A DNA stretch of 64,000 nucleotides from Spirochaetia bacterium UBA2205 (GCA_002328585.1 DCUV01000032.1:74277-138276); one strand, 5' to 3'; counted from the stretch's first letter, positions 16,982-26,328 are shown. Notes: generated from the letters alone by a model not told the origin. Numbers and translations: made by a program.

Positions 16982-17734
16982 CTAAACCTTTGTTAAAATT
17001 TTTGGAATTCCATTCACAACAGCAACCGTATTTTCAAAATGAGCTGAATTTTTTCTGTCTTTCGTTACGGTTGTCCACCCATCATCCAAAATTTCAACCT
17101 GATACGTACCTTCATTAATCATTGGTTCTATTGCAAAGATCATACCTGTTTTTATTACAGGTCCTTTTCCCGGTTTGCCAAAATTTGGTATAGAAGGTTC
17201 TTCGTGCATATTCCTACCTATACCATGTCCCACAAACTCATGAACAGGCTGAAATCCCCACTGCACAACATGGGATTCAATTACATGGGATATATCAGTA
17301 AGGTGATTCCCATCTTTACATTGTAAAATACCTAATTCCAGCGCCTCTTTGGTAACTTCAAGTAATTTTTTTACTTTGTTGTTTACCTTCCCAACGATAA
17401 ACGTCTTAGCAGCATCACCAAAAAAATCTTTAAACTTAACACCAATATCTATACCAACAATATCCCCTTTCCTCAAAATCTGATTTCTATGAGGTATCCC
17501 ATGTACTACAACTTCATTCACTGATGTACAAATTGCAGCAGGATACCCTTTATATCCTAAAAATGCTGGAATTGCATTACTTTTTCTTATTAAATCACGT
17601 GCTATTCTATCTAACTCAAAAGTGCTAATACCCTCAACAACATTCTTACCTAACTCTTCCAGAACCGCTGCTGTTATTCTGCACGCATCTTCTACCCGGT
17701 TAATCTCGTCCTCATTGTAAATATATATAGCCAA
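16982..17734 (-). CDS. map: Type I methionine aminopeptidase
   Basis: A 250-residue MetAP that removes the initiator methionine. The metal ligands are visible in GIDIGVKFKDFFGDAAKTF (two Asp), HEFVGHGIGRNMHE (His), FAIEPMIN (Glu) and the final HFENTVAV (Glu). The substrate-side histidine is in VVHGIPH. No N-terminal extension. It follows secY, the order seen in many spc operons. Confidence 0.95.
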   Translation of the reverse strand: MAIYIYNEDEINRVEDACRITAAVLEELGKNVVEGISTFELDRIARDLIRKSNAIPAFLGYKGYPAAICTSVNEVVVHGIPHRNQILRKGDIVGIDIGVKFKDFFGDAAKTFIVGKVNNKVKKLLEVTKEALELGILQCKDGNHLTDISHVIESHVVQWGFQPVHEFVGHGIGRNMHEEPSIPNFGKPGKGPVIKTGMIFAIEPMINEGTYQVEILDDGWTTVTKDRKNSAHFENTVAVVNGIPKILTKV

Positions 17735-17781
17735 AATACCTCAATATAGAAACATACTAAAAACACAGTATAGCTAAAAAT

Positions 17782-19128
17782 TTAATATCTTCTACCTTTT
17801 ATACGACCCTTTTTAAAGAATCCATCATAATGACGCATAAGCAATTGTGACTCGATCTGCTTTAATGTATCAAGAGCAACACCAACAATAATAAGCAATG
17901 AAGTACCACCAAAGAGGTATGCCATTTCCGGAGATACTTCTTCTGGCCATATTCGTATAATAAAATCAGGAAATATTGCAATCAATGCTAAAAATATCGA
18001 ACCTGGCAATGTGATTCTATTTAAAATATGCATTATATAATCAGCTGTATTTTGACCCGGTCTTATTCCAGGAATAAAGCCGCCATACTTTTTTAAATTT
18101 TCAGCTAAATCATTGGGATTAAACTGTATAGCTGTATAAAAATAACAGAAAAATATTATCAAAAGACTATAGATAATCATATACGCTGTATGCCCTGGCG
18201 ACAGCCAGTATTGCATCTTTGTGAATATGCCATATTTTGTAGCTCCTAACATATTGCTGATCTGTGCAGGGAACAAAATAATTGATGATGCAAAAATAAT
18301 AGGGATAACGCCTGCAGCATTAACTCGTAAGGGTATTGCCTGCGATGCCATCTGAACCATTCTTCTGCCAACAACCCTCTTCCCATATTGTACGGGAATT
18401 TTTCTTACACCTAATGTTAATAAAATTGATGCAGCAATAACCCCAATAAACAGGGCAATTAAAATCAAGGCAATAATTGGATCGCTTCTACTAATAATCC
18501 TATTCATAGTATCAACAAAGGCTGAAGGAGCACGTACAACAATCCCGGCATATATAATAAGAGATATTCCATTCCCTATACCTCGTTCAGTTATCATCTC
18601 ACCTAACCACATCAATATCATTGTCCCGGTAGTAATTGCTAAAACAGCTACCAGTACAAATCCTATGCCAGAATCCTGTGGGACGACTGCACCTTTTGGT
18701 GAAGTCATTGACTTCATCCACATAGTCAAACCAAAACCCTGCAATGCACATAAAAGAACCGTGCCATAACGGGTATACTGATTTATCTTTTTATAACCTT
18801 CTGGGCCTTCCTTCGATAACTTTTCAATAGCAGGTATAACAACTGTTAAAAGCTGCATAATAATCGATGCTGAAATATAAGGCATAATTCCTAATGCAAA
18901 TATAGTAAACCGTTTTAATGCACCACCTGCAAATAAATCAAAAAAATCTACAAAACCACCACCACGACTTTTAGCAGCCATTTCAAAATATGAACTTAAA
19001 GCCTCAATATTAACTCCAGGAATAGGGATATGAGCGCCTATTCTGTAAACAACCAGAATAAAAAGGGTAAACAATACTCTTTTTCGTAATTCGGGTATTT
19101 TAAATATATTTGAAATTACATTTGGCAT
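17782..19128 (-). CDS. secY: Preprotein translocase subunit SecY
   Basis: A 448-residue multi-spanning protein with about ten membrane helices. Helix 1 (VLFTLFILVVYRIGAHIPIPGV) and the plug and helix 2 region (GGALKRFTIFALGIMPYISASIIMQLL) are clear, and the C-terminal cytoplasmic loop PNDLAENLKKYGGFIPGIRPG is conserved. With SecE (44149) it forms the channel for secreted and membrane proteins. Confidence 0.96.
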   Translation of the reverse strand: MPNVISNIFKIPELRKRVLFTLFILVVYRIGAHIPIPGVNIEALSSYFEMAAKSRGGGFVDFFDLFAGGALKRFTIFALGIMPYISASIIMQLLTVVIPAIEKLSKEGPEGYKKINQYTRYGTVLLCALQGFGLTMWMKSMTSPKGAVVPQDSGIGFVLVAVLAITTGTMILMWLGEMITERGIGNGISLIIYAGIVVRAPSAFVDTMNRIISRSDPIIALILIALFIGVIAASILLTLGVRKIPVQYGKRVVGRRMVQMASQAIPLRVNAAGVIPIIFASSIILFPAQISNMLGATKYGIFTKMQYWLSPGHTAYMIIYSLLIIFFCYFYTAIQFNPNDLAENLKKYGGFIPGIRPGQNTADYIMHILNRITLPGSIFLALIAIFPDFIIRIWPEEVSPEMAYLFGGTSLLIIVGVALDTLKQIESQLLMRHYDGFFKKGRIKGRRY

Positions 19129-19155
19129 TATAGTGTTATGACCTCTTGTCCCATA

Positions 19156-19608
19156 TTATGCTCGCAGTGTTACACTACCACCTGCTTTTATAATTTTATC
19201 TTTTGCAGTTGTTGATATAGCATCTACAACAACAGCAATGGCATCATTGATGTCACCCACTGCTAAAAGCTTTACCGGTAAAAATTGTGATTTAATTAAA
19301 CCTTCCTTATAAAGTACTTCAGGGGTTATTTCTTTTACAGACAATTTTGTTATATCATTAATATTTACTATCTGCACTTCTTCTTTAAATTTTTCATTAT
19401 TAAATCCACGTTTTGGAATTCTTCTTTGCAGTGGCATCTGTCCACCTTCAAAGCCAGGTTTAAAATGTGCTCCCGAGCGTGCTTTTTGTCCTTTATGCCC
19501 TTTGCAACTTGTCTTACCATGACCACTACCCTGACCGCATCCCACTCGTTTGCTTTTTTTAATATATCCAGGTTTTTTTATTGTTGATTGCATATCATTT
19601 ATACCCAT
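19156..19608 (-). CDS. rplO: 50S ribosomal protein L15
   Basis: A 150-residue L15 with the glycine-rich RVGCGQGSGHGKTSCKGHKGQKAR start, GFEGGQMPLQRRIPKRGF, and a C-terminal domain ending DKIIKAGGSVTLRA. Begins 2 bases after rpmD ends. A second in-frame ATG five codons in is possible. Confidence 0.95.
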   Translation of the reverse strand: MGINDMQSTIKKPGYIKKSKRVGCGQGSGHGKTSCKGHKGQKARSGAHFKPGFEGGQMPLQRRIPKRGFNNEKFKEEVQIVNINDITKLSVKEITPEVLYKEGLIKSQFLPVKLLAVGDINDAIAVVVDAISTTAKDKIIKAGGSVTLRA

Positions 19609-19610
19609 AG

Positions 19611-19799
19611 TTATTCATTTATTTCTGAAACTTTTACCATATGTTTTACTTTATCAACCATACCACGTATAACTGCAGTATTATCATGTACTCTTTCAGC
19701 ATGTATTTTACGCAAACCCAGTGCACGCAATGTAGCTTTTTGTTTTGGTTTTGCGCTTATATAACTGCGTGTTTGCTTTATTAATAATTTCTTAGCCAT
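19611..19799 (-). CDS. rpmD: 50S ribosomal protein L30
   Basis: A 62-residue L30: KKLLIKQTRSYISAKPKQKATLRALGL, then the VHDNTAVIRGMVDKVKHMVKV strand. I start it at the ATG at 19799, which has GAGGTGG upstream. A start at 19823 would overlap rpsE and adds residues not found in L30. Confidence 0.94.
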   Translation of the reverse strand: MAKKLLIKQTRSYISAKPKQKATLRALGLRKIHAERVHDNTAVIRGMVDKVKHMVKVSEINE

Positions 19800-19810
19800 A
19801 TATCCACCTC

Positions 19811-20326
19811 TTATGGTTGCCATAGCTTTGGTAAAGTAATTTCACGCAAATCAGACACTTCTTTTAAGCTGCGCAATTGCAACAATCCATTTATTGTTGC
19901 TTTGGTAACATTAACTGGATTACGTGAACCCAACGTCTTTGACATAATATCAACAATTCCCGCCTTCTCCACTACTGCCTTAACCGAATCACCCGCTATT
20001 ATGCCAGTACCAGGTGCAGCCGGTTTTAAAACAACTCTTGTAGATTTAAATCTACCTATTACTTCGTGTGGGATCGTATTTTTATTCATATTAATTGTAT
20101 ATACATTTTTTTTAGCATCTTCGACACTTTTACGGATTGCATCAGGAACCTCATTAGCTTTCCCAAAACCAATGCCAACATGCCCATGATTATCGCCAAC
20201 AACTGACATAGCATTAAATGAAAACCGTCTACCGCCTTTTACAACCTTTGCAACACGGTTGATTATTATTATTTTTTCAGCAAGTTCTAATCCTTCCGGT
20301 TTTATACGTTTTCTTGTGATCTTCAT
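19811..20326 (-). CDS. rpsE: 30S ribosomal protein S5
   Basis: A 171-residue S5. The double-stranded-RNA-binding-like N domain (VVKGGRRFSFNAMSVVGDNHGHVGIGFGKA) is followed by the C domain with PAAPGTGIIAGDSVKAVVE and GSRNPVNVTKATINGL. It contributes to decoding accuracy. The ATG at 20326, after GGGGTGA, is preferred to a GTG three codons upstream. Confidence 0.96.
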   Translation of the reverse strand: MKITRKRIKPEGLELAEKIIIINRVAKVVKGGRRFSFNAMSVVGDNHGHVGIGFGKANEVPDAIRKSVEDAKKNVYTINMNKNTIPHEVIGRFKSTRVVLKPAAPGTGIIAGDSVKAVVEKAGIVDIMSKTLGSRNPVNVTKATINGLLQLRSLKEVSDLREITLPKLWQP

Positions 20327-20337
20327 CCATATCACCC

Positions 20338-20703
20338 CTAAAATTCTAATCCATTTTCACGAGCTGCATCAGCAAACTCCTTTATCTTACCATGATAAAG
20401 ATAACCATTTCTATCAAATACAACCTGTTTTATGTTTTTTGCAATAGCTCGTTGAGCAATTATTGTACCCAAAGCCTTCGCTGCCTCTTTATTTCCTCTA
20501 TTCTTTACCACAGGGAAATCTTTTTCAAGCGTTGAAGCGCAAACAAGAGTACTTCCTTGACTATCATCGATAATCTGCACAAATAAATTCTTATTGCTTC
20601 TGGAAATACACATACGAGGACGCTGAATATTGCTTCTTACTTTTGCTTTAACACGCATCCTTCTACGCATATATCTAACTTTTTTTGATTTCGATCTATT
20701 CAT
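20338..20703 (-). CDS. rplR: 50S ribosomal protein L18
   Basis: A 121-residue L18, the 5S rRNA binder. Basic start SKSKKVRYMRRRMRVKAKV, then RPRMCISRSNKNLFVQIIDD and the final GYLYHGKIKEFADAARENGLEF. Eleven bases before rpsE. Confidence 0.96.
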   Translation of the reverse strand: MNRSKSKKVRYMRRRMRVKAKVRSNIQRPRMCISRSNKNLFVQIIDDSQGSTLVCASTLEKDFPVVKNRGNKEAAKALGTIIAQRAIAKNIKQVVFDRNGYLYHGKIKEFADAARENGLEF

Positions 20704-20737
20704 AATAACTATCCTTCATATTCACATTCTAATAGTA

Positions 20738-21283
20738 TTATTTACCAGTTTTACCAGCTTTTCGCAGTATCTGCTCATCCTTATATCTAATGCCTTTTCC
20801 TTTATAAGGTTCTGGTGGACGAAGCTTTCTGATATTTGCAGACACCTGACCTACAAGTTGTTTATCAATACCTTTAACTCTTATCTTTGTTGGTTCTACC
20901 ACCTCTACCTTTGTACCCTGCGGAGGAGTAAACAAAATTGTATGTGAATATCCTAATTGAAATTCCACATCACTATTTTTTTGTATTGCCCTATATCCAA
21001 CACCAACTATCTCTAAATTCTTTTCAAAACCACTTGATACTCCAATTACCATATTATTAATTAACGCCCTGGTTAAGCCCCACAATGCATTAACTTTTTT
21101 GTCATTAGATTTTTCATCTTTTTTTGAAACAGCAATAGTGTTATTTTCAATCGCAATATTCACCGCATCCTGCAACTGATATTGAAGTACCCCTAAAGGT
21201 CCTTTAACGGTTAAATTATTATTCTGCATATCAATGGATACTCCATTTGGTATCACTATCGGTTTTTTCCCTATTCTTGACAT
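20738..21283 (-). CDS. rplF: 50S ribosomal protein L6
   Basis: A 181-residue L6. MSRIGKKPIVIPNGVSI opens two repeated L6 domains. The signature PPEPYKGKGIRYKDE near the C-terminus is intact. The ATG at 21283 follows AGGAT. An upstream GTG at 21328 would overlap rpsH and add an unlikely extension. Confidence 0.96.
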   Translation of the reverse strand: MSRIGKKPIVIPNGVSIDMQNNNLTVKGPLGVLQYQLQDAVNIAIENNTIAVSKKDEKSNDKKVNALWGLTRALINNMVIGVSSGFEKNLEIVGVGYRAIQKNSDVEFQLGYSHTILFTPPQGTKVEVVEPTKIRVKGIDKQLVGQVSANIRKLRPPEPYKGKGIRYKDEQILRKAGKTGK

Positions 21284-21296
21284 ATCCTGCTGCCCC

Positions 21297-21698
21297 TTAT
21301 AATATCTCGCATAAAACTTCACCACCAATATTGAGTTGCCTGGCGGCTTTATTGGTAATAATACCTTTTGATGTAGATAATATTATAATGCCCATATTGT
21401 TATAAACCGGATGTAAATCTTCAGCTTTCAGATATACCCTTCTACCGGGCGAGCTTATCCGTTTAAGCCGAATAATCGCCGACTGATTATCTGCACTATA
21501 CTTCAGATAAATGCGCAAAAGTTTTTGCTTATTATCATCAATTAACTTAAAATTTTTAATAAACCCTTCATCTTTTAAAATTTTTGCGATAGCCATTTTC
21601 AATTTAGATGATGGTATATCAACCTTCACATGTCCTGCATTAATTGCATTCCTCATTCTCGTCAACATATCTGCAATTGGATCAGAAACACAACTCAT
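21297..21698 (-). CDS. rpsH: 30S ribosomal protein S8
   Basis: A 133-residue S8 with DPIADMLTRMRNAINAGH, IPSSKLKMAIAKILKDEGFI and the C-terminal STSKGIITNKAARQLNIGGEVLCEIL. It binds 16S helix 21 and in many bacteria represses the spc operon. Confidence 0.96.
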   Translation of the reverse strand: MSCVSDPIADMLTRMRNAINAGHVKVDIPSSKLKMAIAKILKDEGFIKNFKLIDDNKQKLLRIYLKYSADNQSAIIRLKRISSPGRRVYLKAEDLHPVYNNMGIIILSTSKGIITNKAARQLNIGGEVLCEIL

Positions 21699-21721
21699 AT
21701 CTTATTTACCTCTTTTAAATT

Positions 21722-21907
21722 TTACCACGATGATTTCTTAACGCCTGGCACCAAACCTTCACCAGCTAACTTTCGCAAGCAAATCCTGCAAAGTTCAAAA
21801 CGGCGGTAGTAACCACGAGACCTACCACAAACTTTACATCGATTCCTGTAACGAATTTTAAACTTAGGCTCTCTTCTAGCCTTTGCAAACATTCTTTCGC
21901 TAGCCAC
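21722..21907 (-). CDS. rpsZ: 30S ribosomal protein S14, short zinc type
   Basis: A 61-residue type Z S14. The zinc site is Cys24, Cys27, Cys40 and Cys43 (CKVC ... CRIC), and the end GLVPGVKKSSW is characteristic. Shorter than the roughly 100-residue zinc-free version. Six bases after rplE. Confidence 0.96.
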   Translation of the reverse strand: MASERMFAKARREPKFKIRYRNRCKVCGRSRGYYRRFELCRICLRKLAGEGLVPGVKKSSW

Positions 21908-21913
21908 CTCAAC

Positions 21914-22462
21914 TTACCTCGCTTCTTGGAATGGAAATCTGAATTCTTCCAGCAATGCCCTGGCTTCATTAGCATTTCTGGCAGTTGTCTGAATTGTTAT
22001 ATTAATCCCATAAATCTTTTCAACTTTGTCCAGATTTAATTCTGGAAATATTATCTGTTCTTTAACAGAAAAATTATAATTTCCTGCATTATCAAAAGAG
22101 TTTGGTGATAGTCCCCTGAAATCTCTAACTCGTGGTAATGCTACATTGATAAGTCGGTCTAAAAATTCATACATTTTATCACCTCGCAAGGTAACACGAG
22201 CACCAACCTCATACCCTTCACGAATTTTAAATGCAGCAATTGATTTTCGTGCAACAGTTTTTACAGCCTTTTGCCCGGTTACAAGTGATAGTTCATTGAT
22301 AATAGACTGCAAAAGATTAGGATTTGAATGGGCTTCACCTTCACCAACATTCAATACTATCTTCTCAATTTTAGGAACCTGCATAATGGATGAATATTTA
22401 TACCTATCCATCATTCTTTTTTTAACATCCTTGTCATATGCTATGCGCAATCGTGCTGCCAT
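21914..22462 (-). CDS. rplE: 50S ribosomal protein L5
   Basis: A 182-residue L5 that contacts 5S rRNA and P-site tRNA. It has MQVPKIEKIVLNVGEGEA, ITGQKAV-like VTGQKAVKTVARKSIAAFKIREG, and GLSPNSFDNAGNYNFSVKEQIIFPE. I use the ATG at 22462 (MAARLR). Two further in-frame starts lie within four codons upstream. Confidence 0.95.
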   Translation of the reverse strand: MAARLRIAYDKDVKKRMMDRYKYSSIMQVPKIEKIVLNVGEGEAHSNPNLLQSIINELSLVTGQKAVKTVARKSIAAFKIREGYEVGARVTLRGDKMYEFLDRLINVALPRVRDFRGLSPNSFDNAGNYNFSVKEQIIFPELNLDKVEKIYGINITIQTTARNANEARALLEEFRFPFQEAR

Positions 22463-22473
22463 CATTACCCTCA

Positions 22474-22791
22474 CTAATCAATTCGTTTGCCACATTTTTT
22501 ACATATTCGATATTTGGTATCACCATCTATCTTCATACCCAATTGAACAGCCTTTTTGCATTTATCACAAAAAACCATAACATTAGAGATATTAATTGGA
22601 TATGGCAATTCTATCTGCCCCCCCTTAGGATTATCCTGTGAAGGGCGTACAAATTTCTTCCTTACATTAACACCCTCTACTATCACTCTTCCTCGTTTTC
22701 TGTCTACAAAAAGTATTTTACCGCGTTTACCTTTATCTGCACCGGTAATAACCATTACCATATCATTCTTTTTTAATATTGTTCTTATCAT
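22474..22791 (-). CDS. rplX: 50S ribosomal protein L24 with Cys4 tail
   Basis: A 105-residue L24. The KOW motif (KNDMVMVITGADKGKRGKIL) is followed by VEGVNVRKKFVRPSQDNPKGG and a C-terminal zinc-ribbon-like pair, CDKC and CKKC. It initiates assembly of the large subunit. Confidence 0.95.
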   Translation of the reverse strand: MIRTILKKNDMVMVITGADKGKRGKILFVDRKRGRVIVEGVNVRKKFVRPSQDNPKGGQIELPYPINISNVMVFCDKCKKAVQLGMKIDGDTKYRICKKCGKRID

Positions 22792-22803
22792 AAGCTTAAT
22801 CCT

Positions 22804-23196
22804 TTATAACACCTCTGGTGCTAACGAAACAATCTTCATGAAATTTCTATCCCGTAACTCTCGCGCTACAGGACCAAAAATACGAGAACCTCGAGGTTCG
22901 CCTTTATTATCAATAATTGCAACAGCGTTATCATCAAACCGTATATATGAACCATCAGAACGCCGCACCGGCTTGGTTGTTCTTACTACAACTGCCCTCA
23001 AAACAGCTTTTGTATGGACTTTTTTTCCTGTCGAATCCTTCAATCCATATGATGGATGTGCATCTTTAACGGCAACAATAATGACATCTCCAACCGAAGC
23101 ATAACGCCTTCGAGTTCCCCCTAAAATTTTTATACACTGAACTCGTTTCACACCGCTATTATCTGCAACTTCTAACATTGTTTGTACCTGAATCAT
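22804..23196 (-). CDS. rplN: 50S ribosomal protein L14 with a short insertion
   Basis: A 130-residue L14, about 8 residues longer than the usual 122. The core is standard: MIQVQTMLEVADNSGVKRVQCIK, AVVVRTTKPVRRSDGSYIRFDDNA, GTRIFGPV-like GSRIFGPVARELRD. The extra residues fall in the surface loop after VKDA (HPSYGLKDSTGKKVHTK, about 47-63). Confidence 0.95.
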   Translation of the reverse strand: MIQVQTMLEVADNSGVKRVQCIKILGGTRRRYASVGDVIIVAVKDAHPSYGLKDSTGKKVHTKAVLRAVVVRTTKPVRRSDGSYIRFDDNAVAIIDNKGEPRGSRIFGPVARELRDRNFMKIVSLAPEVL

Positions 23197-23206
23197 AGCA
23201 CTAACC

Positions 23207-23461
23207 CTATTTTACCTTTTCAACTATCTTCACCAAACGATATCTTTTCTCTTTAGATAACGGCCTGGTTTCTTCTATAAGTACTATATCACCAATTGAA
23301 CATTCATTCTTTTCATCATGGCTTTTGACCTTTTTGGTTCTTCGCACATACTTATGATATTTAGGATGCATCATCATTCTCTCAATTTCAACAACTACCG
23401 TCTTGTTCATTTTATTGCTTATAACTTTACCAACAATCTGTTTTCTGCTGTTTTCTTGCAT
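23207..23461 (-). CDS. rpsQ: 30S ribosomal protein S17
   Basis: An 84-residue OB-fold S17 with KQIVGKVISNKMNKTVVVEIER, HPKYHKYVRRTKKVKSHDE and GDIVLIEETRPLSKEKRYRLV. The ATG at 23461 is preceded by GGTGG at 8 bases. A GTG at 23476 is the alternative. Confidence 0.95.
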   Translation of the reverse strand: MQENSRKQIVGKVISNKMNKTVVVEIERMMMHPKYHKYVRRTKKVKSHDEKNECSIGDIVLIEETRPLSKEKRYRLVKIVEKVK

Positions 23462-23478
23462 AGCTGTTACCACCAAAA

Positions 23479-23688
23479 TTATTTACTTCTTGCTGTTCTT
23501 GTGCCTGATTCATATTCACGTAGCACCGTTAATATTCTTGCTATCTGCTTCTTCAGTTGCATGGTTTTTTTTGGATTTTCAACCCTGCTAACTGTTCTCT
23601 TAAAACGTTCTTTTCTTAATTCCTCTTTTGCTTCACGCAAACTTCTATTAAGCTCTTCTACCGTTAGTTCATCCAGTTTACCTTTCAT
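23479..23688 (-). CDS. rpmC: 50S ribosomal protein L29
   Basis: A 69-residue two-helix L29: DELTVEELNRSLREAKEELRKERF and the second helix KKQIARILTVLREYESG. Located at the exit tunnel beside L23. Confidence 0.94.
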   Translation of the reverse strand: MKGKLDELTVEELNRSLREAKEELRKERFKRTVSRVENPKKTMQLKKQIARILTVLREYESGTRTARSK

Positions 23689-23703
23689 TAATCAACTCCA
23701 GTA

Positions 23704-24120
23704 CTAATTGTTATCATGTATTGATATTATTTTGGTTTTGACTGGTAATTTATGTGCAGCTAATGACAATGCTTCACGCGCCATAGTATCATCAATACCA
23801 GAAATTTCAAACAATATCCTTCCAGGTTTAATCCGCGCAACAAAACCTTCAGGATTTCCTTTACCTTTACCCATACGAGTTTCAGCCGGTTTTTTGGTAA
23901 ATGGTCTGTCAGGGAAAATCCTTATCCATAATTTACCGCCACGTTTTACTTTACGACTAATTGCGATACGGGCAGCTTCAATCTGTCGGGAATTAATTTC
24001 ACCGCATTCAAGCGTTTTTAGAGCAAATTCACCAAAATGTATTGTTGAACCACGTGTTGCTTTTCCTTTCATACGTCCACGGTGAACTTTTCTATACCTG
24101 GTTCTATTAGGCATTAACAT
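23704..24120 (-). CDS. rplP: 50S ribosomal protein L16
   Basis: A 138-residue L16: MPNRTRYRKVHRGRMKGKATRG, FGEFALKTLECGEINSRQIEAARIA and GKGKGNPEGFVARIKPGRILFE. Positions A-site tRNA. The first ATG has AAGGT at 8 bases. A second ATG follows two codons later. Confidence 0.95.
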   Translation of the reverse strand: MLMPNRTRYRKVHRGRMKGKATRGSTIHFGEFALKTLECGEINSRQIEAARIAISRKVKRGGKLWIRIFPDRPFTKKPAETRMGKGKGNPEGFVARIKPGRILFEISGIDDTMAREALSLAAHKLPVKTKIISIHDNN

Positions 24121-24139
24121 AATATTATACCTTCATCAA

Positions 24140-24820
24140 TTATCGTGATTGTTTTCGTAATGCAAATTTATCTTCTTCTTGCTCTCCAGCATTTGAGAGA
24201 ACATCACCACTGTAAATCCATACCTTAATGCCAATCAGACCAAATGTTGTTAATGCTTCAGCAAATCCATAATCAATATCAGCACGCAGTGTATGCAATG
24301 GTATTCTTCCTTCTTTATACGATTCATATCGGGCCATTTCAGCCCCATTCAACCGTCCGGATATACTAACCTTGATACCTAATGCCCCACTTCGCATGGC
24401 TGCAGTAATAGCCTGCTTGATAGCTCTTCTATAAGGAAATCTATTTTCAATTTGTGAAGCAACCTGCTCTGCTACCAATTTAGAAATTTTTTCTGGCTTT
24501 TTAACTTCCTGTACATATATATTAACATTTTTGTTAATCTTCTTTTGTAAATCAACTTTCAGATTTTCAATATCTACACCTTTTCTTCCAATTAACAATC
24601 CTGGCCTTGCTGTATGAATATAAACATTGACTCTATCAGGAAATCGCTCAATACCAACTTTTGCAATCCCTGCATTTTTAAACTTTTTCATTATATATCG
24701 CCTAACCTGAATATCTTCATGGAGATTCTTACGATATTCATCCTTTTCACTAAACCAAACAGAATCCCATGTTCTGATTATGCCTACTCTTACACCTGTT
24801 GGATTAACTTTCTGTCCCAT
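24140..24820 (-). CDS. rpsC: 30S ribosomal protein S3
   Basis: A 226-residue S3. MGQKVNPTGVRVGIIRTWDS, a KH domain with TARPGLLIGRKGVDIE, and the C domain with GIKVSISGRLNGAEMARYE. It forms part of the mRNA entry channel. Confidence 0.96.
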   Translation of the reverse strand: MGQKVNPTGVRVGIIRTWDSVWFSEKDEYRKNLHEDIQVRRYIMKKFKNAGIAKVGIERFPDRVNVYIHTARPGLLIGRKGVDIENLKVDLQKKINKNVNIYVQEVKKPEKISKLVAEQVASQIENRFPYRRAIKQAITAAMRSGALGIKVSISGRLNGAEMARYESYKEGRIPLHTLRADIDYGFAEALTTFGLIGIKVWIYSGDVLSNAGEQEEDKFALRKQSR

Positions 24821-24840
24821 TATTACACCTTAAACTTACA

Positions 24841-25179
24841 TTAATTTTCATCAGATAAGATTATCTCAATTGTACTCAATCGTTTTCGTATGCGTGAAGC
24901 CCTTCCCCGAGCCCTTGGCCTGAACCGTTTCACTGTTGGGCCTTCATCAATTACAATCTTCTTGATGTATAAATTATTTTCACGTATCTCAGGATTGCGA
25001 TATTTTGCACCTGCAGCTGCTGAATAGAGTGTTTTCATTAAAAGCTTTGATGCTTTACGAGGTATTGCCCTCAGGATATCAATAGCCTCAGGAAATGAAA
25101 AACCTCTTATTTCATTGGCAACTAACCGTGCTTTCACCGCAGAGATCCTGTTATATCGTGATACTGCTTTCATTTCCAT
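24841..25179 (-). CDS. rplV: 50S ribosomal protein L22
   Basis: A 112-residue L22 with the extended tunnel-lining hairpin, seen as IDEGPTVKRFRPRARGRASRIRKR. Its start abuts the rpsS stop with no gap. Confidence 0.95.
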   Translation of the reverse strand: MEMKAVSRYNRISAVKARLVANEIRGFSFPEAIDILRAIPRKASKLLMKTLYSAAAGAKYRNPEIRENNLYIKKIVIDEGPTVKRFRPRARGRASRIRKRLSTIEIILSDEN

Positions 25180-25467
25180 TTACTTGCCTCTTTTCGCTAC
25201 CTTATCATCTTTGCCAGCATGGCCTCTAAATGTCCTTGTTGGTGCAAACTCACCCAATTTATGCCCTACCATATTCTCAGTAACGTACACCGGTATAAAA
25301 TTTTTCCCATTGTGTACCATAATGGTATGTCCAATCATCTCCGGAAATATGGTAGATCTTCGTGACCATGTTTTAATTGCCTTCTTTGCATTGGTTGAGT
25401 TCATTTCTTCAATTTTTTTAAACAGCTTTATGTCAACATACGGTCCTTTTTTCAATGAACGAGCCAT
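25180..25467 (-). CDS. rpsS: 30S ribosomal protein S19
   Basis: A 95-residue S19: MARSLKKGPYVDIKLFKKIEE, TWSRRSTIFPEMIGHTIMVHNGK and EFAPTRTFRGHA. Located on the 30S head near S13. Confidence 0.96.
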   Translation of the reverse strand: MARSLKKGPYVDIKLFKKIEEMNSTNAKKAIKTWSRRSTIFPEMIGHTIMVHNGKNFIPVYVTENMVGHKLGEFAPTRTFRGHAGKDDKVAKRGK

Positions 25468-25470
25468 AGC

Positions 25471-26295
25471 TTACTTCCTTCGTTTAATAATCATTTTATC
25501 ACTATATTTTTTCTTCTTTCGTGTTTTATATCCTTTCGTAGGCTTGCCAGTAGGAGAACAGGGATGTCGCCCTCCCGATGATTTTCCTTCGCCACCTCCA
25601 AGAGGATGATCAATAGGATTCATTGCAACACCACGTACCTTAGGTCTTTTACCCATCCATCTGTTGCGACCAGCTTTACCAATATCAATGTTAATATGGT
25701 CTTTATTGCTCACTTCACCAATTGTAGCATAACACTCACAGTAAATTTTTCTGATTTCACCTGATGGTAGTTTTATCAAGCAATATTCCCCTTCTTTTGC
25801 GGTAATGACTGCACTTACTCCAGCAGAACGCACCAACTGCCCACCTTTGCCTTTATGTAATTCTATATTATAGATAGATGTACCATCTGGTATATTTTTT
25901 AAGGGCATAGCATTTCCAGGTTTTACTTCAACATTATCCCCTGAAACTACTGTATCCCCTACTTTCAAAGAAAAAGGTGCAACAATATATCGCTTCTCCC
26001 CATCTTTGTAGATTATTAAGGCAATATTAGCACTTCTATTAGGATCATATTCGACAGTAGACACCTTACCTTCAATATTATACTTATTACGTTTAAAATC
26101 AATGAGTCGGAACCGCCGTTTATGCCCACCTCCTTTTCTGCGAACGGAGATCTGTCCTTTGAAGCCTCTACCGGCATAATCTTTCTTACCTTTAGTTAAT
26201 GACTTCAATGGTTCATCAGTGGTAATCTCACTGTAATCTAAAACCGTTTGATATCGTAATGTCGGTGTTATTGGTCTATATTTTTTCAAACCCAT
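25471..26295 (-). CDS. rplB: 50S ribosomal protein L2
   Basis: A 274-residue L2. The RNA-binding segment GRGFKGQISVRRKGGGHKRRFRLIDF and the C-terminal MNPIDHPLGGGEGKSSGGRHPCSP, with the conserved histidine near the peptidyl-transferase centre, are intact. Confidence 0.97.
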   Translation of the reverse strand: MGLKKYRPITPTLRYQTVLDYSEITTDEPLKSLTKGKKDYAGRGFKGQISVRRKGGGHKRRFRLIDFKRNKYNIEGKVSTVEYDPNRSANIALIIYKDGEKRYIVAPFSLKVGDTVVSGDNVEVKPGNAMPLKNIPDGTSIYNIELHKGKGGQLVRSAGVSAVITAKEGEYCLIKLPSGEIRKIYCECYATIGEVSNKDHINIDIGKAGRNRWMGKRPKVRGVAMNPIDHPLGGGEGKSSGGRHPCSPTGKPTKGYKTRKKKKYSDKMIIKRRK

Positions 26296-26328
26296 ATTCG
26301 TTACCTTTATCGCTATACTGATAGTTCC

